This document shows positions 10,461 to 23,271 of a stretch of DNA of 64,000 nucleotides, piece by piece. The translations under genes were made by a program, and so were the position numbers. Each line of letters begins with the position of its first letter. Within the stretch, counting starts at the first letter, position 1. The DNA is from Chenopodium formosanum (Eukaryota > Streptophyta > Magnoliopsida > Caryophyllales > Amaranthaceae): the NCBI GenBank assembly GCA_024500155.1, contig CM044871.1:32114728-32178727 (forward strand), in the 5' to 3' direction. Under the pieces are notes generated by a model. It saw only the letters and a list, made by a program, of their open reading frames with translations, was not told the origin of the DNA and made no database searches.

Positions 10461-13019
10461 TAGACTTTTGCTCGTCCCGAGCAAAACAAAGGCTAAAAAG
10501 GAAAAAGAAAGGCTTATTCAAAATAAAAAGAAAAAGAAGAAGGTGAGAATATACACTAACTCACTTTCGTAGGAATCACGATCAATTTTAGCAATAAAAG
10601 ACAAGCCATTTAAACCCCTAGATCGCCCTAGAGGACGAATGATGCTCTCGTAAAGGTTTCCTAGAGATAACCTATAACTCTCATTAAGCAAAACAAAAGA
10701 AGCAAAAATGAGGCAAAATACAAGAATAAAGAGCAAAGTTTGAAAAACAATTAATCAAAAATCTTTGTGAAATGGACTTCACAAAGTGACTATAATTCAA
10801 ATGAATAACAACCTTTCTAAAGTTAATCATGGTATGCACGTTATAAGATACCTAAGGTTGATTGAAACATAAATATGCTAAGCATAGGAACTAGTTGTCA
10901 CACTCCACTTTCATCCCAAACGATCTTACCGCGTTCCCCTACTAATCTCATATCTCCCCTTAGCGAGCGTCTCATAGATTCCGCGAAGGAGCCGGAAAAA
11001 GATCAAATTTTTGGCTACTCAACATCTTGTCTTCGCATCCCCTTTCCTTAGGCTATAACCCATGATTCCCTCCACCGATGAATGACTCAACCTCTAGGTC
11101 AAAAGGTCTTCCCAAAGGTTGTAACGTAAGGAAAAAAGGGTTAAGGTAGGCTAAATTTTAAATTTGGTGGTTAACCTAAATTGTGAAGTAAAGATTGCGC
11201 ATTTCTTTACACCATAACAAAGCAATCACTAAACAAAAATACCAACACCCCCAAGCTTATTCAAAGCTAAGATCACAAACATATACACAAAAAGCGTGAG
11301 AGCGCATCCCCCCCAAGCTTAAATGGAGCATTGTCCTCAATGCTCAAAAAGGGAGAATACTCACATCAAAATATTTTGCATTTTTTTCATTTTTCACTTT
11401 TTTTTTCTTGTTTAATAGTGCTTGGTCCTCGCCTCTTTTAACTTTGGACGGCTTTTTCAACTTAGCACTTGCTATGTCCTTGCCTTTTTTACTTTGGACG
11501 GCTTTTTCATTTATTCACGTACCATTATTCACAAAATATACACAAAACACGATCTTGCTTTCATTTTGAACCAATAACCAAACTTTTATATCACAATCTC
11601 CAAAGTACGACCATTTGATTCAAAAACCAAAGATGAAAACGAAAACGAAACAAAAGGCTCAAGATCTAAGGATGTGGCTTGAAAATAAGGGAAAAAGGCT
11701 CAAAGGGCTAGCAAGTAGGCAAATGTATTCCTAAACCCAAAAGTAAAAAGAAGTACACTATCCTAGAAAAAGGAAAAATACCTCCTCGAAAAGAAGCCTT
11801 TGTCCTCCCTAGGTGGTTCGGTCTCGGTCTTAGGAATCATACGTTAAGATTCAAGATTAGCTTTGCGAAAGTCAAGGATCCACGCTGCTCATGCAAGAAT
11901 ATGTTGAAAGCTTGAAAAATTATGAATCTCACATGGTTGTATAAAAAACTCACTAAGGTTGTCAAATCGAAGATAGGGAGCAACTACCAACATGCCACAA
12001 ACAAGTAGAATCCGGTTTCACGATCCCCCTAGTTCTAGACAACTACCTTAGCATGATTTATCCTAGAATCAACCAAACATATTCTCAAACCGTGCGTACC
12101 ATGACAACCTAGTAAGATTATTATTCAAAAGCAAGAGTCCATTGTTTACAAGTCCAAGTCAAAATAGAAAGAGTGAAAAATAAAGCCCCAAAAAGCTATG
12201 TACAAAACCAAAAACAAAAAGAAAAGAAAAGAAAAGAGAATAAAAGATGGAAAGCAAAGATAAAGGAAAAGTAGGAGAACAAAGAAAAGGACAAAGATGC
12301 AATCATAACACGTATTTCCCAATCGACATACAAGCGGTCAAATGGCCACATCGCCAAAGACCTCAAACACACTAGGTGTTATAATCATACATCCTCGAAC
12401 AGTTCAACTCCCCTAAAACTAATACTAATGTAAGCAACCAAGAAAAGTAAAGGAATAAAATTAAAGAGATAAAACAAGAAAGGTCTCACCAAGCGTCCAA
12501 GCTATGCTACAATAACCAAGGAGCAAGAACGACCTCCTTTAAGAAGCTTCGAAGACCAAAGCATAAGCTACGAGCAAGGCGAGAAAAAGAAATGGACTAT
12601 ATACAAAATGAAATTGTTAGTAACTTCCAAACAAAAGCAAACAAAAGAAGCTTACTTGAATATTCTGTACAAAGACCTAGAGAAACCATCATCATCATCA
12701 TCATCTTCAAAAGAAACCACAAAACATCATCATCAATACCAAGACAACAAGACAAATATCATACCAACGAGACTACCAAGAGCGAAGCAAGAAAAATCCA
12801 TCAAAGCCTTTTCAAACACATCTCCATGAGTCCAAGGTGCCTCCCCCAAAACCTACCCTAAAACATTCTTTTTGATTCCCCCCTAACAAAATAAGGGCAT
12901 CGACCGCGATGCTAAAAAACATGCAAAGCTAAAAGGGAGGAAACAAAAAGGGAATCAAACAACCAAGGGGGAAACTATTGGCCACTAGGGCCGACACCAC
13001 CATCATCCACATCCCAACC
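10461..13019 (-). other. 3' noncoding region of Athila A
   Basis: Long region between the env-like gene and the 3' LTR, without a credible coding frame. It is A-rich on the + strand with a CAT microsatellite near 12690-12705. Frames such as 12592-12861 are composition artefacts. Long untranslated 3' regions are usual in Athila. Confidence 0.6.
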
Positions 13020-13319
13020 TCAGGTAAAACCGGGAGGGAACCCATAACGACCCTTAAAAAGGTCAAGTTGGGATGTGGAAAATTGATCAAATGGCTCGGG
13101 CTGCATACAGAGCTTGGGGTGAGTGGAGTGAACATAGTAGTAGTCGAGGTCACCCCGATAATCACCCCCCCCTGAAACCCGGTAGTCATAATGACCGAAC
13201 TCATCTGTGAAGTCACGCCTTGGCTCATCGGGGTGTGTAACCCCGGGCAAATAGGGGTACGTGGGGAGGTTATCACTACACCAAGATGGCACCAGCCCTT
13301 GTTGGGGCGGCACATATGG
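13020..13319 (-). pseudogene. Athila A env-like gene, distal fragment
   Basis: Encodes LPTYPYLPG, FGHYDYRV, GDYRGDLDYYYVHSTHP and similar Tyr-rich words, matching the end of the env-like frame in Athila C at 35240-35450 (PTYPYWQGP, SNYDYRVPDRSDYRGDPNYP). It is the continuation of the frame at 33377-32190, separated by Ogre E. The coding frame just before the insertion site already ends with a stop in another register, so it was broken before or independently of E. Role of the family: unknown; called env-like by position. Confidence 0.7.
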
Positions 13320-13324
13320 GTAGT

Positions 13325-14995
13325 TGTAGACACCTAAAAATGTCTCCCCAAAACCAAGCCCGATGATAAATAACCTTTCACCGCCGCCATTGGTCGGGTT
13401 TAGTATTTAATCCCGAGAGTGCTTAAAATATCGTATTAAATTCATATTTTTGAAAAGTCTATGTCTTGGTGTTTGGTAAAAGCATAGTTTTAATTTGTTA
13501 ATTAATTTTAAGCCCAAACCTTTTTATTTTATTATTTTTGGCCCAAATACTTAAGTTATTTTTATTTATTATTTTCTTATTTTAGCCCGAATAATAAAAG
13601 TCAGAAAAAAGCCCGTAATTATCAATCGGCACTCAGAAAGCCGAAAGAAATTAGGGTTAAAAATGAATTTAGACGAAAAAGTGGACTGGAATTGACCGTG
13701 TCACGGTCAAGCTTGACCGTGTCACGGGAATTCTTTCCGTCTGACGGTGGGACTTCCCGTGACACGGGAGGTCTGCCGTGACACGGGGAGTTCCGTGTCC
13801 TTTCCGCGTAAACCCTAAACGCGTTTTCCGTTCCGTTTTCTGAAAATTTCCCACGACACTCCAAAAAACTGACCGTGTCACGGGAACTTGTACTGCCTGA
13901 CGGTACAGTCTAACCGTGTCACGGTACAGTCTGACCGTGTCACGGGATACTTTTTTAGGGTTTTTATCATTTTAGGGTTCCGTGTGCTCCCTCAGCACAT
14001 TTCCCTATAAATACCCCCTCATTTCTGATGAACGGGGCAACCAGAATTCTATTATTCTTATTTTCTCTCTTCTATTCTCTTAACCTAAACACTAGCCTAC
14101 CCTTTTCACTTCAAAATTCCCTCTTCAAGCACTCGAAGGAGTCCATATTTTACTCGAGGTTCTATCCTTAAACCAAGGCGTAAAAGGTAGAATCGTTTGA
14201 GGGTATGGCCCCAAAATTAATCTTGTTTTTATTTAATTTGATTTAATTGTTGTTTTATTATTTCCTTGAAGTTACTAACTCGTTTATTATTTTGTAGTTG
14301 CAAGCAAACAGATTCAAAGTAAGAGTTATGCTCTTTTTATTATTATTTTTCTAACGATTTTTCTGTTGTTAGAATTATGATTAAATTGGTTCTTTTTGTG
14401 TTTATATTGATTTTATTATATTTATTGATCACAATATTGCATGTTAATGGGAATATGTAATTGAAAATCACGACTAATAAGATAATTTGGACAACCGGTT
14501 TAGGTTCCTTTTTAATCTTGTTGTTTAATCAAGTGATCACCAAATATTTAGAATTATGCGTGTATTAATTTTGAACCAATTTAGTTAAATAATAGTTTGG
14601 AGCGAATTGAATTATTGTTTGTATGCCTTTGAGATCACAGGAATACTTTTCACTATAAGAATCGAGTAGAGGCTAATACGGGCGAATGTGACTCCATGAC
14701 TCACTTCGTACCATCATCCCCGATCCTCCTTTCGTGGTTCCGAACCATATGGAGTTAATAATCTCATGGATTATGAATGGGGTGTAACCTTCACGGGTCA
14801 ATCGTTGCCTTCGTTGTCCCTTTATCGTGGTTGCCTTTTTATGATCCGTGAACGGTTTACAAGTTCCTTAAAAACTTGTTGGCGGCTCCCTACTTTATTT
14901 GTCCCTAATCGTAATGTCAATTCCCACTTCTTATGAGTGCCAAGCATATTCACAACATGCTTTTTAATGTAGGCGCACTTCGAGCGACGCCTACA
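13325..14995 (+). mobile_element. 5' LTR of Ogre E
   Basis: Starts TGTAGACACC and ends GACGCCTACA, 1671 bp. Contains the palindrome arrays (13696-13945) and a TATA box at 14006-14013. Compared with the 3' LTR, substitutions are scattered and mostly transitions. One palindrome (centre 13898) is degenerate here but intact in the 3' LTR copy. Confidence 0.95.
13696..14013 (+). promoter_or_regulatory. Phased palindrome arrays and TATA box in the E LTR
   Basis: Array 1: centres 13701, 13722, 13742, 13762, 13781. Array 2: centres 13878, 13898, 13919, 13940. The 11-bp unit is CCGTGTCACGG or its complement CCGTGACACGG, with CCGTCTGACGG at the third site. Step sizes are 19-21 bp and the 9-bp spacers are unrelated. 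TATAAATA follows at 14006-14013. The 3' LTR has the same arrangement (about 30885-31135, TATA 31195-31202). I infer an upstream activator or silencer module. Confidence 0.8.
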
Positions 14996-14998
14996 ATT

Positions 14999-15016
14999 TG
15001 GCGACTCCACTCGGGA
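14999..15016 (+). other. Primer binding site of Ogre E
   Basis: TGGCGACTCCACTCGGGA begins 3 bp after the LTR end. The same site with one change (TGGCGACTCCACTGGGG) follows the 5' LTR of element H. It has the TGG start expected for pairing with a tRNA CCA end; Ogre elements are reported to use tRNA-Arg, which I could not check here. Confidence 0.8.
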
Positions 15017-15233
15017 GGATTCTTAATTATTTATCGATTTGAGTGATCGTTATTTAATTAAGATGAGTGGATGAGACTTGAAGAATTCTTGAAAAAATAT
15101 TCCTGTGATTTATTTGGCATTTTTGCATCTGCATAGACGTTTTAACGTCGCATTCAGGTCTGTCCCGTAGGAAAAATTGGATAACTTGGTTGCGCGCAAA
15201 AGCAAACAGGGCACCAGTCAGATTTTCTGACTG

Positions 15234-15324
15234 TCGTGTCACGGCAGAGTCTTCCGTGTCACGGTACAGTGTACCGTTTGACGGTAGACTGTACCGTGAC
15301 ACGGGAATTTCTGCCGTGTCACGG
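15234..15324 (+). promoter_or_regulatory. Palindrome array in the E leader, exact 20-bp phase
   Basis: Five 11-bp palindromes with centres at 15239, 15259, 15279, 15299 and 15319: four steps of exactly 20 bp. Sequences read CGTGTCACGG, CCGTGTCACGG, CCGTTTGACGG, CCGTGACACGG, CCGTGTCACGG. The spacers between them share no sequence. Confidence 0.8.
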
Positions 15325-15839
15325 CAGTCCTAAAATCTGTCCGGTGACCTATTTTCTTTTTCGACAGTCGACTTCCTTCGATTTTTCTGAAAAAACGTAT
15401 GTGTTCTACATGCGTCTTAGCCCCGGGGGATTTAAGCTCTATCAACCCAAAAACGCTCATGGCAATAAGGGTTCAACCGAGTTATTAAATCCACCCAAAC
15501 CATGGAGTCGAGTTCGATTTCATCACGAACTCGCGGAGCCGCCCGTTGGCATACACCCTCAAGGGAGGATGCCTTGCTAACGCGTCCAAACTCTTAACCA
15601 TGGTACCCTTTTGACACCCAAAGCTTGACCAATAGTTGAACATAGACATTGACTTTAGGTTGCGAACTTTTTTACATCATCGTGCCTAAATGCTATGTGT
15701 TTGTTCGGTGCTAACCCTAATGTGTTTGCTTTTTTGTTTGACCCATGACCGAGGGTTTTTATTCTCACATAGTAATTAGTACGGACTTAAAATCGAATAA
15801 AATCTAAAAAAAATCACAAAACTGACCTGAAACTGTGCA

Positions 15840-15951
15840 CCGTGTCATGGCATTTTCTGCCGTGTCACGGTGAACAGTGCCGTGACACGGTAAAGGCTAC
15901 CGTCTGACGGTAAGTCTTAACCGTGTCACGCCAGTCTGCACCGTGACACGG
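15840..15951 (+). promoter_or_regulatory. Second palindrome array in the E leader
   Basis: Six sites with centres 15845, 15865, 15885, 15905, 15926, 15946 (steps 20, 20, 20, 21, 20). The fourth is the variant CCGTCTGACGG; the first carries one mismatch (CCGTGTCATGG) and the fifth one at its end. It lies 500 bp upstream of the gag start. Confidence 0.8.
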
Positions 15952-16453
15952 TGCCCAGGAAAGTGTCCCGTAAGTCTTTTTTCTCGATTTTTGTGTCCAG
16001 TGTTGAGTCGTGTCTAGTTATATGGTCAAAACACGCGTCTATAACCTCACCTAATCACTTACATGTTATGTCCACACACTTTTCTTTTTTTTTAGTCGTA
16101 CACCACTTTTGACCGTATTTTAGGGAAGTCTCGTTTTTGTGTCGTTTTTTTTTCGGAGTAAGTCGGATGGTATCCTCCCATGTTTCCTTTTTTTTTTTTT
16201 TTATTAAAAAAAAAATCCAAAAATAAGTAGAACTTCAATTTTTTCTTTTTCTTTTTTTTAATCCGGATGGGTTAAGGTTAAGTGTGGTCATTAAAAGGTG
16301 TATTTGTTTCGGTGTCACAGCGCTTGGGCAAGAAGCAAGGGTAGATTGTTACGGTTCGAGTCCATACCTCAACAACCTCTCGTACCAAAGAGGCGTACAA
16401 GGAAACCACCTCAGTCACCTCCACAAGATCCGTCTCCAGTCTACTTTCAACCA

Positions 16454-19400
16454 ATGGCCACTAAGGAAGACATCGAGAACCTCAACAGGACAATCGAAAG
16501 GTTGTCTGACATGATGCAGACACTCACTACTAGAGTCAGCACTGTAGAGCAAGACAAGCAAAACAGTGTTACTGCTGCTGCGATGGACAAGATCAAGGAA
16601 CAGATGAGTAAGATTTCAGAAGAGTTCACTTATCTGGAACAGCCTGTCACTTCCTCATCCATAAGAGAGAAACTCCCTGAAAAATTTTCCACTGCTGATA
16701 TTCCCAAGTTCAAGCCTACTGATAATCCGCTGTTCCATTTGAAGGCTTTTTCTACAACTATGGCTCTTAAGGGAGTAGATGTGACACTCTTCCCTACGGT
16801 GTTTCCTCTTTCCTTAGAGCATGCCTGTCAACAGTGGTTCTATTCCCTAGAATCCAAGCATGTCGCGACCTGGGAAGATGTTGCTGAAAGCTTTATGAAC
16901 CGATACAAGTGCAACATTCAGGCCAAGACTTCTGAACGTGAACTCTCCATTCTCAAACAGAAAGAGAATGACGGCTTCACTACTTACCTAAGCAGGTGGA
17001 GAGAAACAGCTGCACTCCTAGTAGACCCTCCCAAGGAGAAGGAAATGGTTCGCTTGTTCATTTCCAATCTGACGCATAAATACAAGCAACACTTGAAGTT
17101 TCTGCCTTTAAGTACCTTTGAAGCCGTATACGATATTGGAATCAATATCGAAGATGAACTGATGAAGTCTGTTGGTAACAACAATAACAGCAGCACTTGG
17201 AAAAACAAGAAGAACGACACTCCTTCTTATTCGTCTTCTAAGCCCAATAATGCTACCAACAACATCAACATTAATGATGTGCTGGCCCTTAATGCTCCTC
17301 CTCAAAAATTCCAAAGGCAAAGGAGGATTTATACACCTTTGGGAATGACTTATGATGCTTCTTATGACCGTCTTCATAGTAAGGGACTGATTATGCCAAT
17401 TGGACCATTCCCAGAACCTCGACCTGAGAATAGGACCGCTAGCTATGACCCCAATGCTTATTACAAGTATCATCAAGGCAAGAGTCATAACATTGAGAAG
17501 TGTTGGAGGGTGAAAGACGCAATCCAAGACCTGATAGATGCTAACCAACTTCCTGTCCCTCCAGGGGGCAAGAATCCTAACATTCAAACAGGTCCTCTTT
17601 CTGATGCTTTGGCTATCATGGGAGATGAAGTCTCCTTTGATCCGTCAATACTCATTCAACCTGTGAATGAACCTCTGCCAGAAGTTGTATTTATCTCAAG
17701 CACTGAAGAAGTGAATGGGATTTGGGATAGTGATGATGAAGATATCTATCTCAAAGATATAGCCTGTTCGTCTCTCGGCACCAGTGAAGATGTTTGGGGG
17801 GACCTTGAGGTCAAGGTTCTCACTAGAAGTGGACGGTTGCAACAACCTAACCCACCTCCACCTCCACCACAATCAAATCCGATAGTTGATCCCATCGACC
17901 CTGTGAATGGTGATGTGGTCAAACAGCTACAAAAGACCAAGGTGGAGATGAATGTATGGAAGCTTTTGGCCACTTCCCACGAGCATCGAAAGGCTGTAAT
18001 GAATGCTCTGGTGAAGATAGGAGTCGATGACGACATGACTCCCCAAGGACTGGTCAACTTCCTCACTACTGAGCTGCCGAGTACCAGCAATCTGATTTCC
18101 TTTTCTAATAAGGATCTACCCCCGAAAGGGGACCAACATAATAAGGCCTTACACCTCACTGTGGTGTGTAGGCAGATGAATGTTCCTATGAGCCTGGTTG
18201 ATAATGGCTCTGCAATCAATGTGTGCCCACTCCGTACAGCAAAGAAGTTGGGTATAAAGAATGAAGAGTTGACTCCCTCCACTCAGGGGATTTGCGCTTA
18301 CGATAATACTCGCCGTCAAGCCGTGGGTACTATCATACTGAATATAACCACTGAGGCTATTGAGCGTCGCACCAAGTTTCAGGTGGTGGACATTAAGGCC
18401 TCTTTCAATCTGTTGTTAGGACGCCCTTGGCTTTATGAGCTAAAGGCAATTCCGTCGTCGCTTCACCAGAAAGTGAAAGCCATAGTGGGAGGGATTCCGA
18501 TTACTATCGATGCTTCTCCTATGCGCATTCAAGTTATTGATACCCCTATCGTCCATGTTGAACACGACGAGGAAGATGAAGATCTGTGGGGTTTTTCTTT
18601 AGATGATGTTCTTGCGATCGAAGAAGAGGAAAAGTGTCATCTCGACTTCGATCCTTATTCAAACACTAATATCAATGCCATTCTGAAGAAGCAAGGTCAC
18701 TTTCCTGGAATGACCCTTGGGCTCAAGAAGAAAATGGCTAAATCTTGGGGCCATCCTGGTGCAATCAAGAAGGACACTTTCGGCCTAGGATTCGAACCGA
18801 CAAAGGAAGACTTGAAACGGGCCGCCTCGAAATTCAAGGCTCGCAACAATGCTCGAATCACGAAGACAGAAATGGCCATGGATCCATATCCGTTCACTCT
18901 CAACGGCCAGTACATCAAAGAAGGGGAAGACTTCCCATGCTATGAATTCCCCGAGCCATTTGTCCATGATGGGATCCGTGAAACAGGATTCGAGGTATTC
19001 CTCGATTGTGACTTCCTCGATGAAGAACTCTCCACAGTCGAGAAGTCAGCCAGCTTGAACTCTGATGATCTGGGAATTAATCTTCTTTTTGGAATGGAGA
19101 AAAATGAATCCAAGCCGGTCTGCAATGATAACTCTGAGCTCGTTCAAGCGGTCATGGCAAACAAGGAGTTTGATCCCTCCGAGTTAATCGTCCAAGCTGA
19201 AAACATTTCAAGGGGATGGCGCAAGACATTGAGGATCACTACGCCAAGTGGAGAGAAGTTGGAAATAACCGCTGGCGAGGGTCCTATGTTTGATGAGCCT
19301 GAATCATCTGGGTCCGAGTCCGAGTCTGAGTCTAAGTATGTAGATGAGTCCTTAGAGTTTGAGGCCTACCCTCTTTCTGCTATAGAATTCAGCCCTGAGT

Positions 19401-22400
19401 CTCTTGTTGAACCTTATCTTTCTAGTCCTAATAATTCTGGTGAGGTCGCAGCTGACCTTGCCTCTCTTGATGTTTTAGCCAGTGAATTCAATAAAATGAA
19501 TACCTTTGCTTACGATGTGTGCCATTTCCCTAGCCCTGATCAATATTGCTTTGCTAATGATAAAAATGACAAAGAAATAATAAAAACAATGGAAGAACAC
19601 GAAAATAAAACAACAGTTAATATTTCCAATGATACGACTGTTAAAGAAGTAAAAATTGGATTAACGCTAAGTCAAGATGAACGCAAAGAGCTAATTAACT
19701 TTCTTAGTGAATTTGTTGATGTATTTGCTTGGTTATACCAAGATATGCCAGGAATTGACAGGGATATAGCTCAGCATACGATACCACTCATTCCAGGTAT
19801 GAAGCCTGTCAAACAAAAGCTGCGCCGAATGAAACCAGATGTGGCTCTCAAAATCAAAGAAGAAATCAGGAAGCAATTGGCCGCAGGTTTCATCAGAGTA
19901 TCCAAGTATCCGGAATGGATAGCAAATGTGGTCCCAGTTCCAAAGAAGGACGGGAGATTCAGAATGTGTGTTGATTACAGGGATCTCAATAAAGCAAGCC
20001 CAAAAGATGGGTTCCCTCTACCTCATATTGACATTCTGGTCGATAATACAGCAAATCATGCACTCCTGACATTCATGGATGGTTATGCCGGATATAATCA
20101 GGTATTGATCGCCGAAGAAGACATGGAGAAAACCACATTCATCACACAGTGGGGTACATATTGATATACGGTAAGGCCATTCGGGTTGAAAAACGCGGGT
20201 GCCACCTACCAAAGAGCAGCTACATCACTCTTACATGACATGATGCATAAAGAGGTGGAGGTCTATGTCGACGATATGATTGTCAAGTCTAAAGACCGCC
20301 CATGCCATATTGTCGCACTTCGCAAATTTTTTGCAAGACTCCGTAAGTACAACATGAGATTAAATCCAGCAAAATGTGCATTCGGAGTCACGTCAGGCAA
20401 ATTACTTGGATATGTGATCAGTTCTCGAGGGATTGAAATAGATCCTTCAATAGTAAAAGCGATCATGGCCATGCCACAACCCAAAAATGAGAAGGAGATT
20501 CGAGGCTTCATTGGAAGGTTGCAGTACATAAGTAGGTTCATATCAAAGCTCACAGCGATATGCGAACCTATATTCAAGAAGGTTAAGAAGAATGTCCCAG
20601 TCACATGGGATAATGACTGCCAAAAAGCTTTCGACAAAATCAAAGAGTATTTGGCAAACCCACCCGTGCTAGCACCGGCAATACCTGACTTTCCTCTTCG
20701 ACTCTACCTTACGGTCACAAGAGAAACGATGGGGGCGATGCTAGCACAAGAGATCGAAAGCAAGGAGAATGCAATCTATTACCTGAGCAAGAAACTCCAA
20801 GGATATCAGACGCGATACACGCCACTCGAGAAATTGTGTCTCGCACTTGTATGGGCCGCACAAAAACTGAGACATTACATGCTCACTCATACAGTGCATG
20901 TCGTGTCTAAGATGGATCCTCTCAAATATCTGTTCAAGAAAGCAACACTCAACGGCAGATTATCAAGGTGGATAGTCAATCTAGCTCAATTTGACTTGAG
21001 ATTCGTACCACAAAAGGCCATCAAAGGTTCTGCAGTTTCAGACTTCTTAGAAGACTTTCCGCTAGAAGAAGCTGAAAAAGAAGAAGATGAGTACGATTTC
21101 CCTGCCGAAGATTTACTCATGACCGAAGACGATAGTTGGACGCTCTATTTCGATGGAGCTTCAAACCAAAAGGGATGTGGTGTGGGAGTCTTGCTCGTAT
21201 CGCCCAATGAAGAACACATCCCAATTTCCATGAAGCTCGACTTTGATGTCACCAATAATGCCGCAGAATATGAAGTATGCATTTTGGGATTAGAAACAGC
21301 TGTCGCCTTGGGAATCAAGAAACTCAGAATCTATGGTAACTCCTCACTAATCATTAACCAAATCTCTAAGAGATGGAAAGTGAGGAGTGAAAGTTTCGCT
21401 ACGTATCAAGCTCATCTGGAAACTCTCACGGAGCAACTAGATGAAGTGGAATATACGTATTTGCCAAGAGAAGAAAACCAGTTCGCCGACGCACTAGCTA
21501 AGTTAGCATCAATGGTGCGAATTCCAGCTGACACGATCAGAATGCCACTGACCATAGAGAGAAGATATGAACCAGCTTATGTTCATGCACTTGATGATGA
21601 ACGAGAAGAAGATGAAGAACCATGGTATACAGACATCCTTAATTATGTGACAAGAGCAGAGTATCCTCCTAATACTGATAAAAGGGCACGCCGTGCTTTG
21701 AGGCTCCTGGCCTCACAGTATGTGCTCATCAGGGGAGAACTCCATAAGAGAACCGCAACAGGAAGGAATCTCTTATGTGTAGCTAAAAAAGAAGCACATA
21801 AAACCATGGAAAACCTTCATGCTGGTATATGTGGAACTCACATGAATGCAAAGATGTTAGTCCAAAAGATTCAACGACAAGGTTACTATTGGACTACTAT
21901 GGAGCGAGATTGTCACGAGTACGTCAAGAAATGTGTGAAGTGCCAAATCTATGCAAACTTACAACATGTTTCACCTTCACTTCTCTACACGTATACTTCT
22001 CCATGGCCTTTTTCCACTTGGGGCATCGACATCATTGGAAAAATCACACCACCAGGACAAGGGGGGCATGAATTCATTCTCGTAGCAATCGATTACTTCA
22101 GAAAATGGGTTGAGGCAGCCTCATATGCCAAGCTGACGGCAAAACATGTAGCTCAATTCATTGAGAAAAATATTATATGCCGCTATGGGGTACCACATGA
22201 GATGATCAGTGACAATGGAACACATTTCCAAGCCGAATGCGCGGAATTGTTGCAGAAATATCACATCAAACATCATCGATCATCACCTTACAGACCACAA
22301 ACAAATGGAGCAGTCGAATCGGCCAACAAAAACGTGAAGACCATCATCGAAAAGATGACGGAAAGTTATAAAGATTGGCCAAGTAAGCTACATTTCGCCC

Positions 22401-22867
22401 TTTGGGGTTATCGAACCTCTGTCCGTACATCGACAGGGGCTACCCCTTTTTCCTTGGTCTATGGCGTCGAAGCTGTACAACCAATCGAGCTCGAGATACC
22501 TTCTCTCCGTATCGCATTGGAAAGCCAACTAGATGAAGTCGACTGGATTAGAGCAAGATACGACGAACTGGTCTTGCTTGATGAAAAACGCTTGGCAACT
22601 TTGCATCATGTCCAAACCTACCAACAGCGTATGGCACGACATTTTAATAAAAAAGTCAAGACTAGGAACATCAAAGAGGGTGACCTAGTGCTTAAGGCCC
22701 TCCGCAAAAATGTGTTAGATCCAAGAGGAAAATTCAGACCGAACTGGTCAGGCCCGTACATTGTTAAAGCCATCCTGTCCGGCGGAGCGGCACAATTGGT
22801 AGACATGGACGGTAACGGCTTCCACAATTTAACCAACTTGGATCAACTCAAAAAGTTCTACGCCTAG
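16454..22867 (+). pseudogene. Ogre E gag-pol polyprotein, one in-frame TGA
   Basis: One reading frame codes for structural, protease, reverse transcriptase, RNase H and integrase functions. The start at 16454 (MATKEDIENLNR) is chosen because element H's gag begins with the matching MATQEEVNELRN. Order seen: gag domain (CQQWFYSLES, RWRETAALL); zinc-like module YKYHQGKSHNIEKCW whose first Cys is Tyr; protease VDNGSAINVCPL near 18200, the Tat form of the active site; G-patch-like GHFPGMTLG...FGLGF near 18700-18790; RT (MCVDYRDLNKASPKDGFPLP, YVDDMIVKSK); degenerate RNase H; second, archaeal-type RNase H (LYFDGASN, NNAAEYE, ENQFADALAKL) with IYGNSS where Asp is expected; integrase (H-H-C-C finger, DDE core with ISDNGTHF, NGAVESANKN), GPY module, TAG at 22865. 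A TGA at 20162-20164 replaces a Cys/Trp-type codon just before YTV in RT, and the usual Met of the next motif is Arg. Confidence 0.9.
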
Positions 22868-22891
22868 TCGCATAGGTTCATGACCCAATAG

Positions 22892-22955
22892 AGCTACGTC
22901 TGGCCTGATTCCTTTTAAGGATACGTAGGCAACCCCTCAAGGGGGCCCGGCCACT
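22892..22955 (+). other. Conserved post-pol block of Ogre-like elements
   Basis: Starts 25 bp after the pol stop: GAGCTACGTCTGGCCTGATT, then a short variable part, then GGATACGTAGGCAACC. The same block occurs on the minus strand in H (42401-42468) and F (61677-61741), although these copies share little else nearby. Conservation in noncoding sequence suggests an RNA or packaging signal; its role is unknown. Confidence 0.65.
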
Positions 22956-23005
22956 CTAAAATAAAAAATGCTCCCTCTATTGATTTAATATGTGCCCGGT
23001 TCAAC

Positions 23006-23197
23006 ATTGCGTCACGGCAAAAAAAAAAAAAAAAAAAAAAAAAAGGGGTCCATATGCCGCGACACGGGAAGAATTCCCGTCTGACGGGAGAAAATCCCGT
23101 GTCACGACAAAATCTGAACAGCAAAAAGAACAGAAAGCCTCCCGTGACACGGGATTTGATCCCGTCTGACGGAGAACTATTCCGTACCACGTCGCGC

Positions 23198-23237
<40 letters not shown>

Positions 23238-23271
23238 TGCCGTGACGCGGGAATTTTAACCGTGACACGGC
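23006..23271. promoter_or_regulatory. Palindrome arrays and A-tracts between pol and the DUF7745 gene
   Basis: Sites with centres 23062, 23082, 23102; then 23147, 23167, 23187; then 23245, 23265: all steps inside a group are 20 bp. A further partial site is near 23011. Two long A homopolymers (about 23018-23044 and 23199-23233) separate the groups. The region is the shared 3' side of the convergent pol and DUF7745 genes. Confidence 0.75.

Larger units (their letters stand above)
15017..16453 (+). other. 5' leader of Ogre E
   Basis: Noncoding leader between primer site and gag. It contains the two palindrome arrays annotated separately, a T-rich/A-rich stretch near 16185-16215 and no counterpart of the extra 5' ORF1 that legume Ogre elements carry. 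The frame of gag is open back to 16298, but the start at 16454 is preferred. Confidence 0.6.

Noticed and set aside
13696..15951. CRISPR-like regular repeats
   Set aside because: 20-bp period with an 11-bp palindrome in a plant retrotransposon; no cas genes and no eukaryotic CRISPR. Repeats and spacers are far too short.
20150..20175. TGA as programmed readthrough between gag-pro and RT
   Set aside because: It lies inside the RT domain rather than between domains, lacks a known readthrough context, and neighbouring residues are altered too; a nonsense mutation is simpler.
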